57,011 bases of DNA from NCBI GenBank assembly GCA_016795245.1, contig JAEUIA010000125.1, positions 1-57,011 on the forward strand. Direction: 5' to 3'. The notes beneath the pieces are model-generated. The model made no database searches and was not told where the DNA came from. It saw nothing but the letters and a program-made list of their open reading frames with translations. Positions 26,160 through 34,227 of the stretch are shown here, piece after piece. This DNA comes from Planctomycetota bacterium (GTDB lineage Bacteria > Planctomycetota > UBA1135 > GCA-002686595). A program made the translations under genes and the position numbers. Within the stretch, counting starts at the first letter, position 1, and every line of letters starts with the position of its first letter.

Positions 26160-26201
26160 GTCGCCATCATCGCGATCGACCCCCATCGCGAACAGCACGA
26201 G

Positions 26202-26909
26202 TTACTCCGCGTAGGGCACGGGGTCCGTGAAACCGGCTTCCGCGAAGCCCTTCAAGCGCAGAATGCACGCGTCACAGCGCCCGCACGCGAGCGTCCCGGC
26301 ACCGACCACGACCGGATCGTAGCAGGTGTGCGTCAGGGCGAAATCGACGCCCAGTTCGCGCCCGCGGCGCACGATGTCGGCCTTGGTCATCTTCAAGAGC
26401 GGTGCGTGGATCTGCAGCGCTTCGTGGCGCTCGGCCCCTGCGACCGTCGCGACGCGCGCCAGCGCTTCGAACGCCGCGAGGAATTCCGGCCTGCAATCGG
26501 GATAGCCCGAATAGTCCAGCGCGTTCACACCCAGGTAGATGTGTTGCGCACCGACGACTTCAGCCAACGCGAGCGCGAGCGACAGGAACACCGTGTTGCG
26601 CGCCGGCACGTACGTCGTCGGTACGCCGTGTCCGATCGCTTCCGTGGACCGGTCCTTGGGCACGGCCAGATCGGAAGTCAGCGCCGAACCGCCGATCGTT
26701 CGCAGATCGAGCACGACCACTTTGTGTTCGATCGCACCCAACGCGGCCGCGACCTGTGCTGCGGCCGACAACTCGCGCCGGTGCCGTTGGCCGTAGTCGA
26801 ACGACAACGCCACGGTATCGAACTTCCGGTCGCGCGCCTCAGCCAGCGCGACGGCGGAATCCATGCCTCCGGAGACGAGGCAGACGGCGCGCGGACGGGG
26901 TTCGCTCAT
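26202..26909 (-). CDS. queC: 7-cyano-7-deazaguanine synthase QueC
   Basis: A 235-residue enzyme converting 7-carboxy-7-deazaguanine to preQ0 with ATP and ammonia, in the queuosine pathway. The PP-loop ATP motif is VCLVSGGMDSAVAL, followed by LSFDYGQRHRRELSAA and VPARNTVFLSLALALAEV, all diagnostic of QueC. The C-terminal zinc site is complete: HTCYDP, then ACGRCDACILR (four Cys). ATG 26909 (MSEPRPRAV) is chosen as the closest start to the first strand; the upstream extension is 7 residues. mazG follows on the same strand. Mrp is divergent, so the 119-base gap 26910-27028 must hold promoters for both. No other queuosine genes are in the window. Confidence 0.95.
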   Translation of the reverse strand: MSEPRPRAVCLVSGGMDSAVALAEARDRKFDTVALSFDYGQRHRRELSAAAQVAAALGAIEHKVVVLDLRTIGGSALTSDLAVPKDRSTEAIGHGVPTTYVPARNTVFLSLALALAEVVGAQHIYLGVNALDYSGYPDCRPEFLAAFEALARVATVAGAERHEALQIHAPLLKMTKADIVRRGRELGVDFALTHTCYDPVVVGAGTLACGRCDACILRLKGFAEAGFTDPVPYAE

Positions 26910-27028
26910 TCCTCTTATGCTACCGAGCACGCGGCACTTGCTCCTCTAGCGATTCGACCTACAGTAGTCGCCCCCGCAATCGGCGGGAACGCTGCGTGCG
27001 CACTCGCCCGCTGGAGCCGTAAATCACC

Positions 27029-28180
27029 TTGTCCGAAGTCACCAAAGACCAGATCCTCGACGCCCTGCGCGTTGTGCAAGACCCCGACCTGCACAAGGAC
27101 ATCGTCACGCTCGGCTTCGTGACCCAGAGCACGTTCTGCGACGGCCTCGTCAAGGTCACGATCAACTTGACGACACCTGCTTGCCCGGTGAAGGATCAAT
27201 TGAAGGCGCAGGCCGAGGCCGTGCTGCTGAAGATCCCCGGCGTGAAGAAGGTCAACGTCGAGATGACCGCCGTCGTGAAAGCCCAATCTGGTCCCGCGCG
27301 CCAGGTCGCGCCCGACATCAAACACATCGTCGCGGTCTCGAGCGGCAAGGGCGGCGTCGGCAAGAGCACCGTCAGCGTCAACCTCGCGTGCGCTCTCGCC
27401 AAGACCGGCGCGAAAGTCGGCCTGCTCGACTGCGACGTGTACGGCCCCGACATCCCGATGATGATGGGACTGAAAGGTGCCCCCGAAACGTTGGAAGGGC
27501 GCCTCGTCCCGAAGGAACGCCACGGCGTCAAGACGATGTCGATCGGCTACCTGCTCGAGGAAGAAAAGCCTGTCGTGTGGCGCGGACCGATGGTGCACAA
27601 GCTCATCGAACAATTCCTCGCCGACGTCGTGTGGGGTCCGCTCGACTACCTGCTCGTCGACATGCCGCCCGGTACCGGCGATGCGCAGCTGAGCCTGGCG
27701 CAGATCGTGCCGCTCTCGGGTGCGGTGCTCGTCACGACCCCGCAAGCCGTCTCGACTTTCGACGTCGGCAAAGCGATCGCGATGTTCCGCCAGGTCAACG
27801 TCGACATCCTCGGCATCGTCGAAAACATGGCCGGCTACACCATCCAAGGCACGATCGACGGAGCGCGCGGCGGTACGCGCGTGTCGCTGGCCAGCGGCGG
27901 CAAGAACCTCGACGTCGTCACGGACGCGAACGGTCGCTTCCACCTGGTCGTCGACATCTTCGGCAGCGGCGGCGCCGAGCGCCTCGCGAAGCGCCACAAT
28001 TTCCCGGTGCTCGGGCGCGTTCCGCTCGATCCGCTGGTGCGCGTCGGCGGCGACGGCGGTGATCCGATCACGATCGCCGATCCGAGTTCGCCGCTGGCCG
28101 CGAGCTTCGGCGAGATCGCCGGTCGCGTCGCGCAACGGCTCGCGATCAAAGCGCACCAGGCGCTGCCGATCCTGCAGTAG
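27029..28180 (+). CDS. mrp: Mrp/NBP35-type P-loop ATPase with an insert replacing the CPxC segment
   Basis: A 383-residue Mrp (ApbC) family ATPase, normally an iron-sulfur cluster carrier. Residues 1-85 are the MIP18/DUF59 domain (VVQDPDLHKDIVTLGFV, TTPACPVKDQL with its conserved Cys). The ATPase has the deviant Walker A SSGKGGVGKST, LLDCDVYGPDIPMMMG, VDMPPGTGDAQLSL and TTPQAVSTFDV. After GIVENMAGY270 the usual short CPHCG-type segment that bridges a cluster between subunits is absent. Instead residues 271-308 form a 38-residue insert, including GTIDGARGGTRVSL and VTDANGRFHLVV, with no Cys; normal sequence resumes at DIFGSGGAERLAKR. The insert reads like a carboxypeptidase-regulatory/transthyretin-like beta-sandwich piece. 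The start is TTG 27029 (MSEVTKDQILDAL), where homology begins. Confidence 0.93.
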   Translation: MSEVTKDQILDALRVVQDPDLHKDIVTLGFVTQSTFCDGLVKVTINLTTPACPVKDQLKAQAEAVLLKIPGVKKVNVEMTAVVKAQSGPARQVAPDIKHIVAVSSGKGGVGKSTVSVNLACALAKTGAKVGLLDCDVYGPDIPMMMGLKGAPETLEGRLVPKERHGVKTMSIGYLLEEEKPVVWRGPMVHKLIEQFLADVVWGPLDYLLVDMPPGTGDAQLSLAQIVPLSGAVLVTTPQAVSTFDVGKAIAMFRQVNVDILGIVENMAGYTIQGTIDGARGGTRVSLASGGKNLDVVTDANGRFHLVVDIFGSGGAERLAKRHNFPVLGRVPLDPLVRVGGDGGDPITIADPSSPLAASFGEIAGRVAQRLAIKAHQALPILQ

Positions 28181-28187
28181 CGCTCGC

Positions 28188-30044
28188 TCAGGCCCGTGAA
28201 CGCAGCGTCGAGCGGTAGAGCACGACGCACACGACCGCGAGCAGCGCCAGCGCCGCCCACGACGTCAACACAGTGCCTTCGACGCCGCCGCGGCGGCCGA
28301 GATCCATCGCGTACGCCCAGCCCGCGATGCCCACACCCGCGAGGCCTTCGCCCGCGACGAAACCGGATGCGCACAGGATGCCGGACTCGAGGTTGGTGCG
28401 TTCGGCCTTGCGCTGGTCGACGAAACGCCGCACGACGCCGCCGACGAACACGGCCGCCATCGTCGAGAGCGGCAAGTAGATACCGAGCGCGAAGGGCAAC
28501 GCCGGCAAACCGACGAGCATCCCGACGAGCGACAAACCGCCGCCCATCACGAGCAGATCCCACGGCAGTTGCGCGCCGAGTACGGCTTCGATCATCGTCT
28601 TCATCAAGCGCGCTTGCGGCGCATCGAGGCCGCCGTCGCCGAAGCCGTGCGTGTGCCCCAGCGTCACGACCACCGCGGCGATCGCCCAACACGCCGTGCA
28701 CGCGGCGATGAGTTGCCCGTACTGCTGCAGGTAGGGCGTGCCCTTCACGAGCCAGCCGGTTTTCAAATCCTGGCTGATGTCGCCTGCCTTGCTCGCGGCG
28801 ACGCACACGACGGTGCCGACGGTCAAGACGGCCGCTTGCGCCGCGAGACCCTTCCAACCCAGCGACAAGAAGATGCCCGCCGTGCCCGCGAGCGTGATCA
28901 AGGCCATCGCGCTGGTGGGGTTCGACGACACTCCGATCACACCGACAAGGCGCGACGACACCGGCACGAACAGGAACGCGAACAAGGCGACGCCTAGCGC
29001 CGCGACGACGCGCGCACCCAGGCTCAATTCCCCGGCGAAAATGGTCGGGACGAGGATCAGCGCCGCGACGACCATCACGACACCGGCCAGGATGACGAAG
29101 GGCGGCACGTCGCGGTCTAGACGCGCTTCACCCGCGGCGGCGTCGGTCTGGCGCACGCCGCCCAACACGGCCTTCAACGACGCGAGCATCGTCGGCGCGG
29201 TGCGCACGACGGTGATGAGGCCGGCCGTCGCGACCGCGCCCGCGCCGATGTAGAGCATGAACCGGCTCTTCGCGGTCTTGGCCGTCAACGCCGCGACGTC
29301 GGTCGCTGCGGCGTCGATCAAGCCGGCCATGTGCGCTTTCGTCACCAGCGGGTACAGCACGAGCGACGCGATCAACGACCCGGCGACCATGACGGCCGAA
29401 GCGCGGAAGCCGACGATGAAACCGACTGCGACGAGCGCCGGAGCGATCGCGAGTGTGAGGCCTCCGTTGGCGAGGAACGAAGGCTTGTACGCGACCTCGT
29501 CGGGCAGGATGCGTGCGGTGACGAGGAACAATTTGATCGCGAACCCGATCGCGATGCCGATGAACACCCAACGCGCGCTGCGCGCGCTCTTCTGCGTCGC
29601 GTGCAACACTTCCGCGCAGGCGCGGCCTTCGGGGTAAGGCAACTCCGCATCGGCCTGCACGATCAACAGCCGCCGCAACGGCACCATCGCGAGGATGCCG
29701 AGCACCCCGCCGGCCAATGCGAGCAATCCGACCTGCGTGATCGACGGCGTCATGCCCCACATGAACAACGCCGGGATCGTGAAGATCGTGCCCGACGCGA
29801 GCGAACTCGACGCGCTGCCGATCGTCTGCGAGATGTTCGTCTCGAGGATCGTCCCGCCGCGCGGCAACAGCTTGAACGTGACTGCCGCGAGCACCGCGAT
29901 CGGGATCGACGTCGAGACCGTCAATCCCGATTTCAGCCCCAGGTAGGCGTTGGCCGCGCCGAACAGGACTCCGAACGCGAGCCCGGCGACGACGGCTTTG
30001 AGGGTGAACTCGGCGACACTGGCAGGGCGTTGGGGGGCGTCCAT
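28188..30044 (-). CDS. OPT family oligopeptide/metal-chelate transporter
   Basis: A 618-residue integral membrane transporter of the OPT superfamily, which imports oligopeptides or metal-chelate complexes with protons. The opening is characteristic: GVLFGAANAYLGLKSGLTVSTSIPIAVL and LETNISQTIGSASSSLASGTIFTIPAL, followed by DAELPYPEGRACAEVL. About 14-16 hydrophobic segments are visible. The conserved C-terminal part has KTGWLVKGTPYLQQYGQLI, PALPFALGIYLPLSTMAAVFVGGVVR, and ESGILCASGFVAGEGLAGV. ATG 30044 (MDAPQRPASVAEF) is preferred over GTG 30053 three codons upstream. It ends 7 bases from the convergent mrp gene. A weak hairpin (30080-30099) lies before it, at the end of the subtilase gene's 3' flank. 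The substrate is unknown. Confidence 0.94.
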   Translation of the reverse strand: MDAPQRPASVAEFTLKAVVAGLAFGVLFGAANAYLGLKSGLTVSTSIPIAVLAAVTFKLLPRGGTILETNISQTIGSASSSLASGTIFTIPALFMWGMTPSITQVGLLALAGGVLGILAMVPLRRLLIVQADAELPYPEGRACAEVLHATQKSARSARWVFIGIAIGFAIKLFLVTARILPDEVAYKPSFLANGGLTLAIAPALVAVGFIVGFRASAVMVAGSLIASLVLYPLVTKAHMAGLIDAAATDVAALTAKTAKSRFMLYIGAGAVATAGLITVVRTAPTMLASLKAVLGGVRQTDAAAGEARLDRDVPPFVILAGVVMVVAALILVPTIFAGELSLGARVVAALGVALFAFLFVPVSSRLVGVIGVSSNPTSAMALITLAGTAGIFLSLGWKGLAAQAAVLTVGTVVCVAASKAGDISQDLKTGWLVKGTPYLQQYGQLIAACTACWAIAAVVVTLGHTHGFGDGGLDAPQARLMKTMIEAVLGAQLPWDLLVMGGGLSLVGMLVGLPALPFALGIYLPLSTMAAVFVGGVVRRFVDQRKAERTNLESGILCASGFVAGEGLAGVGIAGWAYAMDLGRRGGVEGTVLTSWAALALLAVVCVVLYRSTLRSRA

Positions 30045-30119
30045 GTGCGGCACATGCTAGCGACTCGATCCGCCGCAGTCGTCCGCGGAACGACGGACGC
30101 CGTGAATCGCTCCCCCTGG

Positions 30120-32060
30120 CTACGGAGTCCAGGAAACCGTCACACCATTCGTGTGACTGAAACGATCCGCAGTGCAGAACTCGGCATTGTCGCGGTAGAT
30201 CACCTGATAATGGCGCGCACCCGGAGCGGTGATCAACCCGCGTGCGGAGATCGGCAATTGCCCGGAAGCCGGATAGACGGCGGTTCCGTCCGCGTCGGCG
30301 AATGCGATACCCAGTCGCAGGCAGGTTCCGCTCACACACAGCAATCCATCGCCGAAAACGGTCCCCGCTCCGCCGTTTTCCTGTCCCGTGCTCTGGCAGA
30401 ACAAGAGCGTAGCCGTCGGCGCGAGGCTGCTCGCGAGCAAGGAGAACGAATCGCCGGCGAGACTCGCCGATCCGCGCGCGACGAGCGAGGAGCCCAGCGA
30501 CAACGAATTCTTGCAACCGCGTCCGCTCGCCGACGGTGCATCGTTCGCGCACGGGCACGCCGTCGCGCGACCGTCGCCGGCGCAGTACGTGATCGCGCTC
30601 GCATCGCCCAGCGCTTGAATCGCGGCGGTGATGTCCGGCCGCGGACCGATTTGCTGTGAGCTCGGGAAGGTACCGTTCGTTTGCGCTGCGCCGGTTGCGC
30701 GCAACAGGTCGCGCAGCTGGATCGGCGTGAGGACCGTGCCCGTGCGCGCTTTGTGAACCGCCTGAACCGCGACACACGCCCCCGCCACGAGTGGTGTCGC
30801 GGACGAGGTGCCGCTGAAAGTCGCCGTGTAGTACTGGTTCGTGCCTTCCGCACTGTAGACCGCGCCGAATCCGGTCGTGGCGACCTGCTCGCCCCAGCCT
30901 TGCAGATCCACTGTCGACCCGTACGACGAGAACGACAACCGCGAACGATCGACGTTGATCCCGAGCGGACTCGCGCCCGCACCGACGATGATCGCGCCCG
31001 AATCGTTCTGCGGCAGGAACGGCCAATGTCCGTTGTTGCGCGTGCTGAATTGCGGCGCGTCCAGGTCCTGGCCGCCGTTGGCGCCGGCCTCGACGACGAC
31101 GATTCCGTTGCCTACCGCCGTTTGAATCGCGTTGTAGACGGTCACGTCCCACTCGGCCGGGACGAGCGAATTGTTCGGGCCGAAGGCCTGCTGCTCGATC
31201 ACGATCACGTCGCCCGGCGAGAACACCGCGACCGCCGCCAGGATCGCGGCGTCGATGTGGTACCCGTTCACCGTGTTCGCGCCGGCGAAGTAGTAGCTCG
31301 CGCCGTGCACCATCCCCGTCATGCCGAAGCCGTTCGAAACGGCCCCCATCGCGCCGATCACGGCGGTCCCGTGCTGCGGACTGTTGAACGGATCGACGAC
31401 GGTTGCACCCAGCATCGTCACCGGCGGCAAGTCGGCGTGCGCCGGATTGAAGCTGTACTCGATGTCGCAGACCTTGATCCCGTTGCCCGTGCCGCCGCTG
31501 AAGCCCCACGCGTTCTCGACGCTCAAGCCCATCGGCGCATGGCGCAAGTAGCGCTGCAGCGGCTGAAAATCGGGTGGCAAGGGCGGCGGGGCAAAGTTCT
31601 GCGCCGCGTCCGCGATCTCGACGATCGAGAGCGCATTGAACGCGTCGATCGCTTCCTCGGCGGACACTCCCGCGGGCAGTTTCAAGTCGAACTGCAGGTT
31701 GAGGTCCGCCACGCGCCGCGCGATCCGGCCGCGCGCGTTCTGGCACAGCTCGGCCAGGCGTTCCTCGCTGACCGTGTGCGCGCGATTCCAGACGCCGTCC
31801 GCGAACCGCGCAAGCGTCGCTTGCGCATCGACCAAGGCGCCCGTGCCCAGGTCCGTCAACCGCCCGTTGCGCACGCGGATCATCAGTCCGTCGTTGAACT
31901 TGACGCGGATGTGATCGCGTCGGTGAAAGGCTTCGAGCCGCGTCGTCGCGGGCTTTTGCAGCACCGGATTCGAGTCTTCCGGTGGCGAACGCCGGTCGAA
32001 GGCGAACGCGGGCAGAGCCGTGGCGAGGAGCAGGAAAGCCACGAGAGGGCGGGTTCTCAT
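30120..32060 (-). CDS. Secreted S8 (subtilisin-like) serine protease with C-terminal cassette
   Basis: A 646-residue exported protease. The signal peptide is MRTRPLVAFLLLATALPAFA; a propeptide-like region runs to about residue 180. The catalytic triad is visible: Asp199 in VCDIEYSF, His230 in SPQHGTAVIG and Ser419 in SGTSSATPLVAG, with the oxyanion Asn region near VVVEAGANGG. The last 155 residues are the planctomycete cassette in a diverged form: TYCAGDG, CPCANDAP, GRGCKNS, FGDGLLCV, LRLGIAFA, ARHYQVIYRD, FCTADRF and TVSWTP; SYPGGLTPNPIH is replaced by VYPASGQLPISA. ATG 32060 begins the signal peptide; ATG 32084 is possible. It is divergent from the phosphoesterase gene, with a 92-base shared promoter region (32061-32152). 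Confidence 0.92.
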   Translation of the reverse strand: MRTRPLVAFLLLATALPAFAFDRRSPPEDSNPVLQKPATTRLEAFHRRDHIRVKFNDGLMIRVRNGRLTDLGTGALVDAQATLARFADGVWNRAHTVSEERLAELCQNARGRIARRVADLNLQFDLKLPAGVSAEEAIDAFNALSIVEIADAAQNFAPPPLPPDFQPLQRYLRHAPMGLSVENAWGFSGGTGNGIKVCDIEYSFNPAHADLPPVTMLGATVVDPFNSPQHGTAVIGAMGAVSNGFGMTGMVHGASYYFAGANTVNGYHIDAAILAAVAVFSPGDVIVIEQQAFGPNNSLVPAEWDVTVYNAIQTAVGNGIVVVEAGANGGQDLDAPQFSTRNNGHWPFLPQNDSGAIIVGAGASPLGINVDRSRLSFSSYGSTVDLQGWGEQVATTGFGAVYSAEGTNQYYTATFSGTSSATPLVAGACVAVQAVHKARTGTVLTPIQLRDLLRATGAAQTNGTFPSSQQIGPRPDITAAIQALGDASAITYCAGDGRATACPCANDAPSASGRGCKNSLSLGSSLVARGSASLAGDSFSLLASSLAPTATLLFCQSTGQENGGAGTVFGDGLLCVSGTCLRLGIAFADADGTAVYPASGQLPISARGLITAPGARHYQVIYRDNAEFCTADRFSHTNGVTVSWTP

Positions 32061-32152
32061 GGTTGTATCTACGAAGACTATCACTGGGATCCGGATCGTG
32101 CCGGGAGAAGGTGTGGGGAAGTCTTTTCCGGGTCGCTTGCTACCTTTCCGCC

Positions 32153-34129
32153 ATGCACAGCCATCCCCTCGCGCACGTCGCGGCCGCGCTCTGCGCCCTG
32201 GTCGCTCCCCTATCGGCCCGCCACCACGACGAAGGGCAGGGGCCGGAACGCGCGATCACGACCTCGCGCCCGAACCCGCTTCTGTTGCCGTTGCCGGACG
32301 AGAAGGACGCGTTCTTCTTCGTCGTGTTCGGTGACCGCACCAGTGGACCGCCGGAAGGCGTCAAGGTCCTCGCGCAGGCCGTCCATGATGTGAACCTGCT
32401 CGCGCCGGATCTCGTGATGACTGTCGGCGATCTCGTGCAGGGCTACAACGAGACGCCGGCGTGGCTCGTGCAAGCGGCGGAATACAAGCTGATCATGAAC
32501 AAGCTCGTGTGTCCGTGGTTTCCGGTCGTCGGCAATCACGACATCTACTGGCGCGGCAAGGGCACTCCGCCGAAAGGCGAGCACGAGAGCAACTTCGAGA
32601 CGCACTTCGGCCCGCTGTGGTACGCGTTCGAGCACAAGCGCTCGTGGTTCATCGTGCTCGACAGCGACGAAGCCGATCCTGTGACCGGCAAGTACACGTT
32701 CAACGATCCCTCGGGCCAGAAGATGAGCGCCGAGCAGTTCGCTTGGTTTCAAGCGACCCTGGAGCGCGCCAAGCCCGCCGAGAACGTGTTCGTTTTCCTG
32801 CACCACCCGCGCTGGCTGCGCGGCAACTACGGCGACGATTGGGAGCGCGTGCACCAGGCCCTCGCGGCGAACGGCAACGTCAAGGCGGTGTTCGCCGGGC
32901 ACATCCACCGCATGCGCTGGGACGGCGTGCGCGACGGCATCGAGTACTTCACGCTCGCGACGGTGGGCGGCGTACAGGACGGCTTCGCCGCCGCGGGCGG
33001 GTACCTGCACCAATACGAGATCGTCACGGTGCGCGCCGGCAAGATCAGTGTCGTGTCCTACCCAGTCGGTGCAGCGATGGACCCGCGCGCGATCACGGGC
33101 GCCGTCAGTGACGAGGTCGCGAAGCTGGCGCAATCGCTGGTGACGCCGCGCATCGCGGGCGAGGTCGGATTCGGGGCCGATCTGTCTGTCACCGGTGAAG
33201 TCGAGATCGTGATCACGAACACGACCTCCCGCAGTATCGAAGTCACCGCAACGCCCGACAGCACGGACTCGCGCTGGTCCTTTGCGCCGGACCACCAGCA
33301 TCGCGTCATCAAGCCGGGTGTGACGGCGAAGCTGCCCGTGAAGCTGCACCGACCGAGCGAGTCTGTCGACGCCTTCTATCGCGCGCCAGTCTTGGCCCTG
33401 GCCGTCGACTACCTGGCCGAAGGCCTGCGCGTGCCGCTTCAGCCGCGCGAGTGGACGATTCCGATCGACGGTCGCACTCTTCCTCTGCCGGCCCGACCCG
33501 CAGAAGAGCGCGCGCTGAAGCTAGACGGCAAGCGCGACTGCTTGACGATCGCGAGTGCGGCCCTCGCAATTCCCGACGAACCCATCACGGTCGAAGCCTG
33601 GTTCCAGGCGCGCTCGTTCGGCAAGCGTGTCGGCCTGCTGAACAAGACCGAGAGTTCCGAGTTCGGCATCTTTCTGTCGAACGGCCAACCCGGATTCTCG
33701 ATCCACCTCGAGGGCAAGTACGTCAACGCGGTGCACGAGAAGCAGACCCTGTCCGTCAACGAGTGGCACCACGTCGCCGGCGTTTTCGACGGCGCGGAGG
33801 TGCGCTTCTACGTCGACGGCGCTCTGGCCGCGACGCGCACAGCCAAGGGCCGTCGGACGTGCAATACGCTGCCGCTCATGATCGGTGCTGATGTCACGAA
33901 ACAGGCCTCGCCGGAGTCGTTCTTCGACGGCGTGATCGACGAGGTGCGCATCTCGAGCACGGCACGCTACACCGCCGCCTTCACGCCGCAGCGCCGCTTC
34001 GAGGGCGATGCGGACACGCTGCTCCTGCTGCACATGGACGGCGAAGTCGGCCCGTGGTCGGTGGACGCTTCGGGCCGCGGCGCGCACGCCACGCGCATCG
34101 GTGCGCCGGAATTCGTCACCGTCCCTTGA
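32153..34129 (+). CDS. Exported calcineurin-like phosphoesterase with LamG-like domain
   Basis: A 658-residue exported protein starting at ATG 32153 (MHSHPLAHVAAALCALVAPLSA, signal peptide). Residues 45-300 are a metallophosphoesterase domain: VVFGDRTSG, LVMTVGDLVQGY, FPVVGNHDIYW, VFVFLHHPRWL and VFAGHIHRM supply the metal ligands. The first block reads GDR rather than the usual D-x-H, so one ligand His may differ. A beta-rich linker (residues 340-450) follows. Residues 455-650 form a concanavalin/LamG-like jelly roll: LDGKRDCLTI, EPITVEAWFQA, NEWHHVAGVFDGAEVRFYVDG, LMIGADV, FFDGVIDEVRISSTARY. It probably acts on extracellular phosphate esters while bound to carbohydrate or the cell surface. 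It is convergent with the giant gene across a hairpin (34140-34176). Confidence 0.92.
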   Translation: MHSHPLAHVAAALCALVAPLSARHHDEGQGPERAITTSRPNPLLLPLPDEKDAFFFVVFGDRTSGPPEGVKVLAQAVHDVNLLAPDLVMTVGDLVQGYNETPAWLVQAAEYKLIMNKLVCPWFPVVGNHDIYWRGKGTPPKGEHESNFETHFGPLWYAFEHKRSWFIVLDSDEADPVTGKYTFNDPSGQKMSAEQFAWFQATLERAKPAENVFVFLHHPRWLRGNYGDDWERVHQALAANGNVKAVFAGHIHRMRWDGVRDGIEYFTLATVGGVQDGFAAAGGYLHQYEIVTVRAGKISVVSYPVGAAMDPRAITGAVSDEVAKLAQSLVTPRIAGEVGFGADLSVTGEVEIVITNTTSRSIEVTATPDSTDSRWSFAPDHQHRVIKPGVTAKLPVKLHRPSESVDAFYRAPVLALAVDYLAEGLRVPLQPREWTIPIDGRTLPLPARPAEERALKLDGKRDCLTIASAALAIPDEPITVEAWFQARSFGKRVGLLNKTESSEFGIFLSNGQPGFSIHLEGKYVNAVHEKQTLSVNEWHHVAGVFDGAEVRFYVDGALAATRTAKGRRTCNTLPLMIGADVTKQASPESFFDGVIDEVRISSTARYTAAFTPQRRFEGDADTLLLLHMDGEVGPWSVDASGRGAHATRIGAPEFVTVP

Positions 34130-34139
34130 TTCGAAAGAG

Positions 34140-34176
34140 GCGAGGCCGAGCCCGCATGTTGCAGACTCGGCCTCGC
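34140..34176. terminator. Strong bidirectional hairpin between convergent genes
   Basis: GCGAGGCCGAG at 34140-34150 pairs perfectly with CTCGGCCTCGC at 34166-34176 around a 15-base loop. It lies 10 bases after the phosphoesterase stop and 51 bases from the 3' end of the giant gene, so it can serve both transcripts. There is no strong T-tract on either side. Confidence 0.65.
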
Positions 34177-34227
34177 TGATGTCCATCCGCAGGCGGCAGG
34201 GTCAGCTGCCGCCCGCGTTGCTGTCGA

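Noticed and set aside
29128..31746. 872-codon minus-strand frame spanning the OPT and subtilase genes
   Set aside because: It is the +1/+2 frame of two genuine genes on the same strand, Arg-rich and without motifs.
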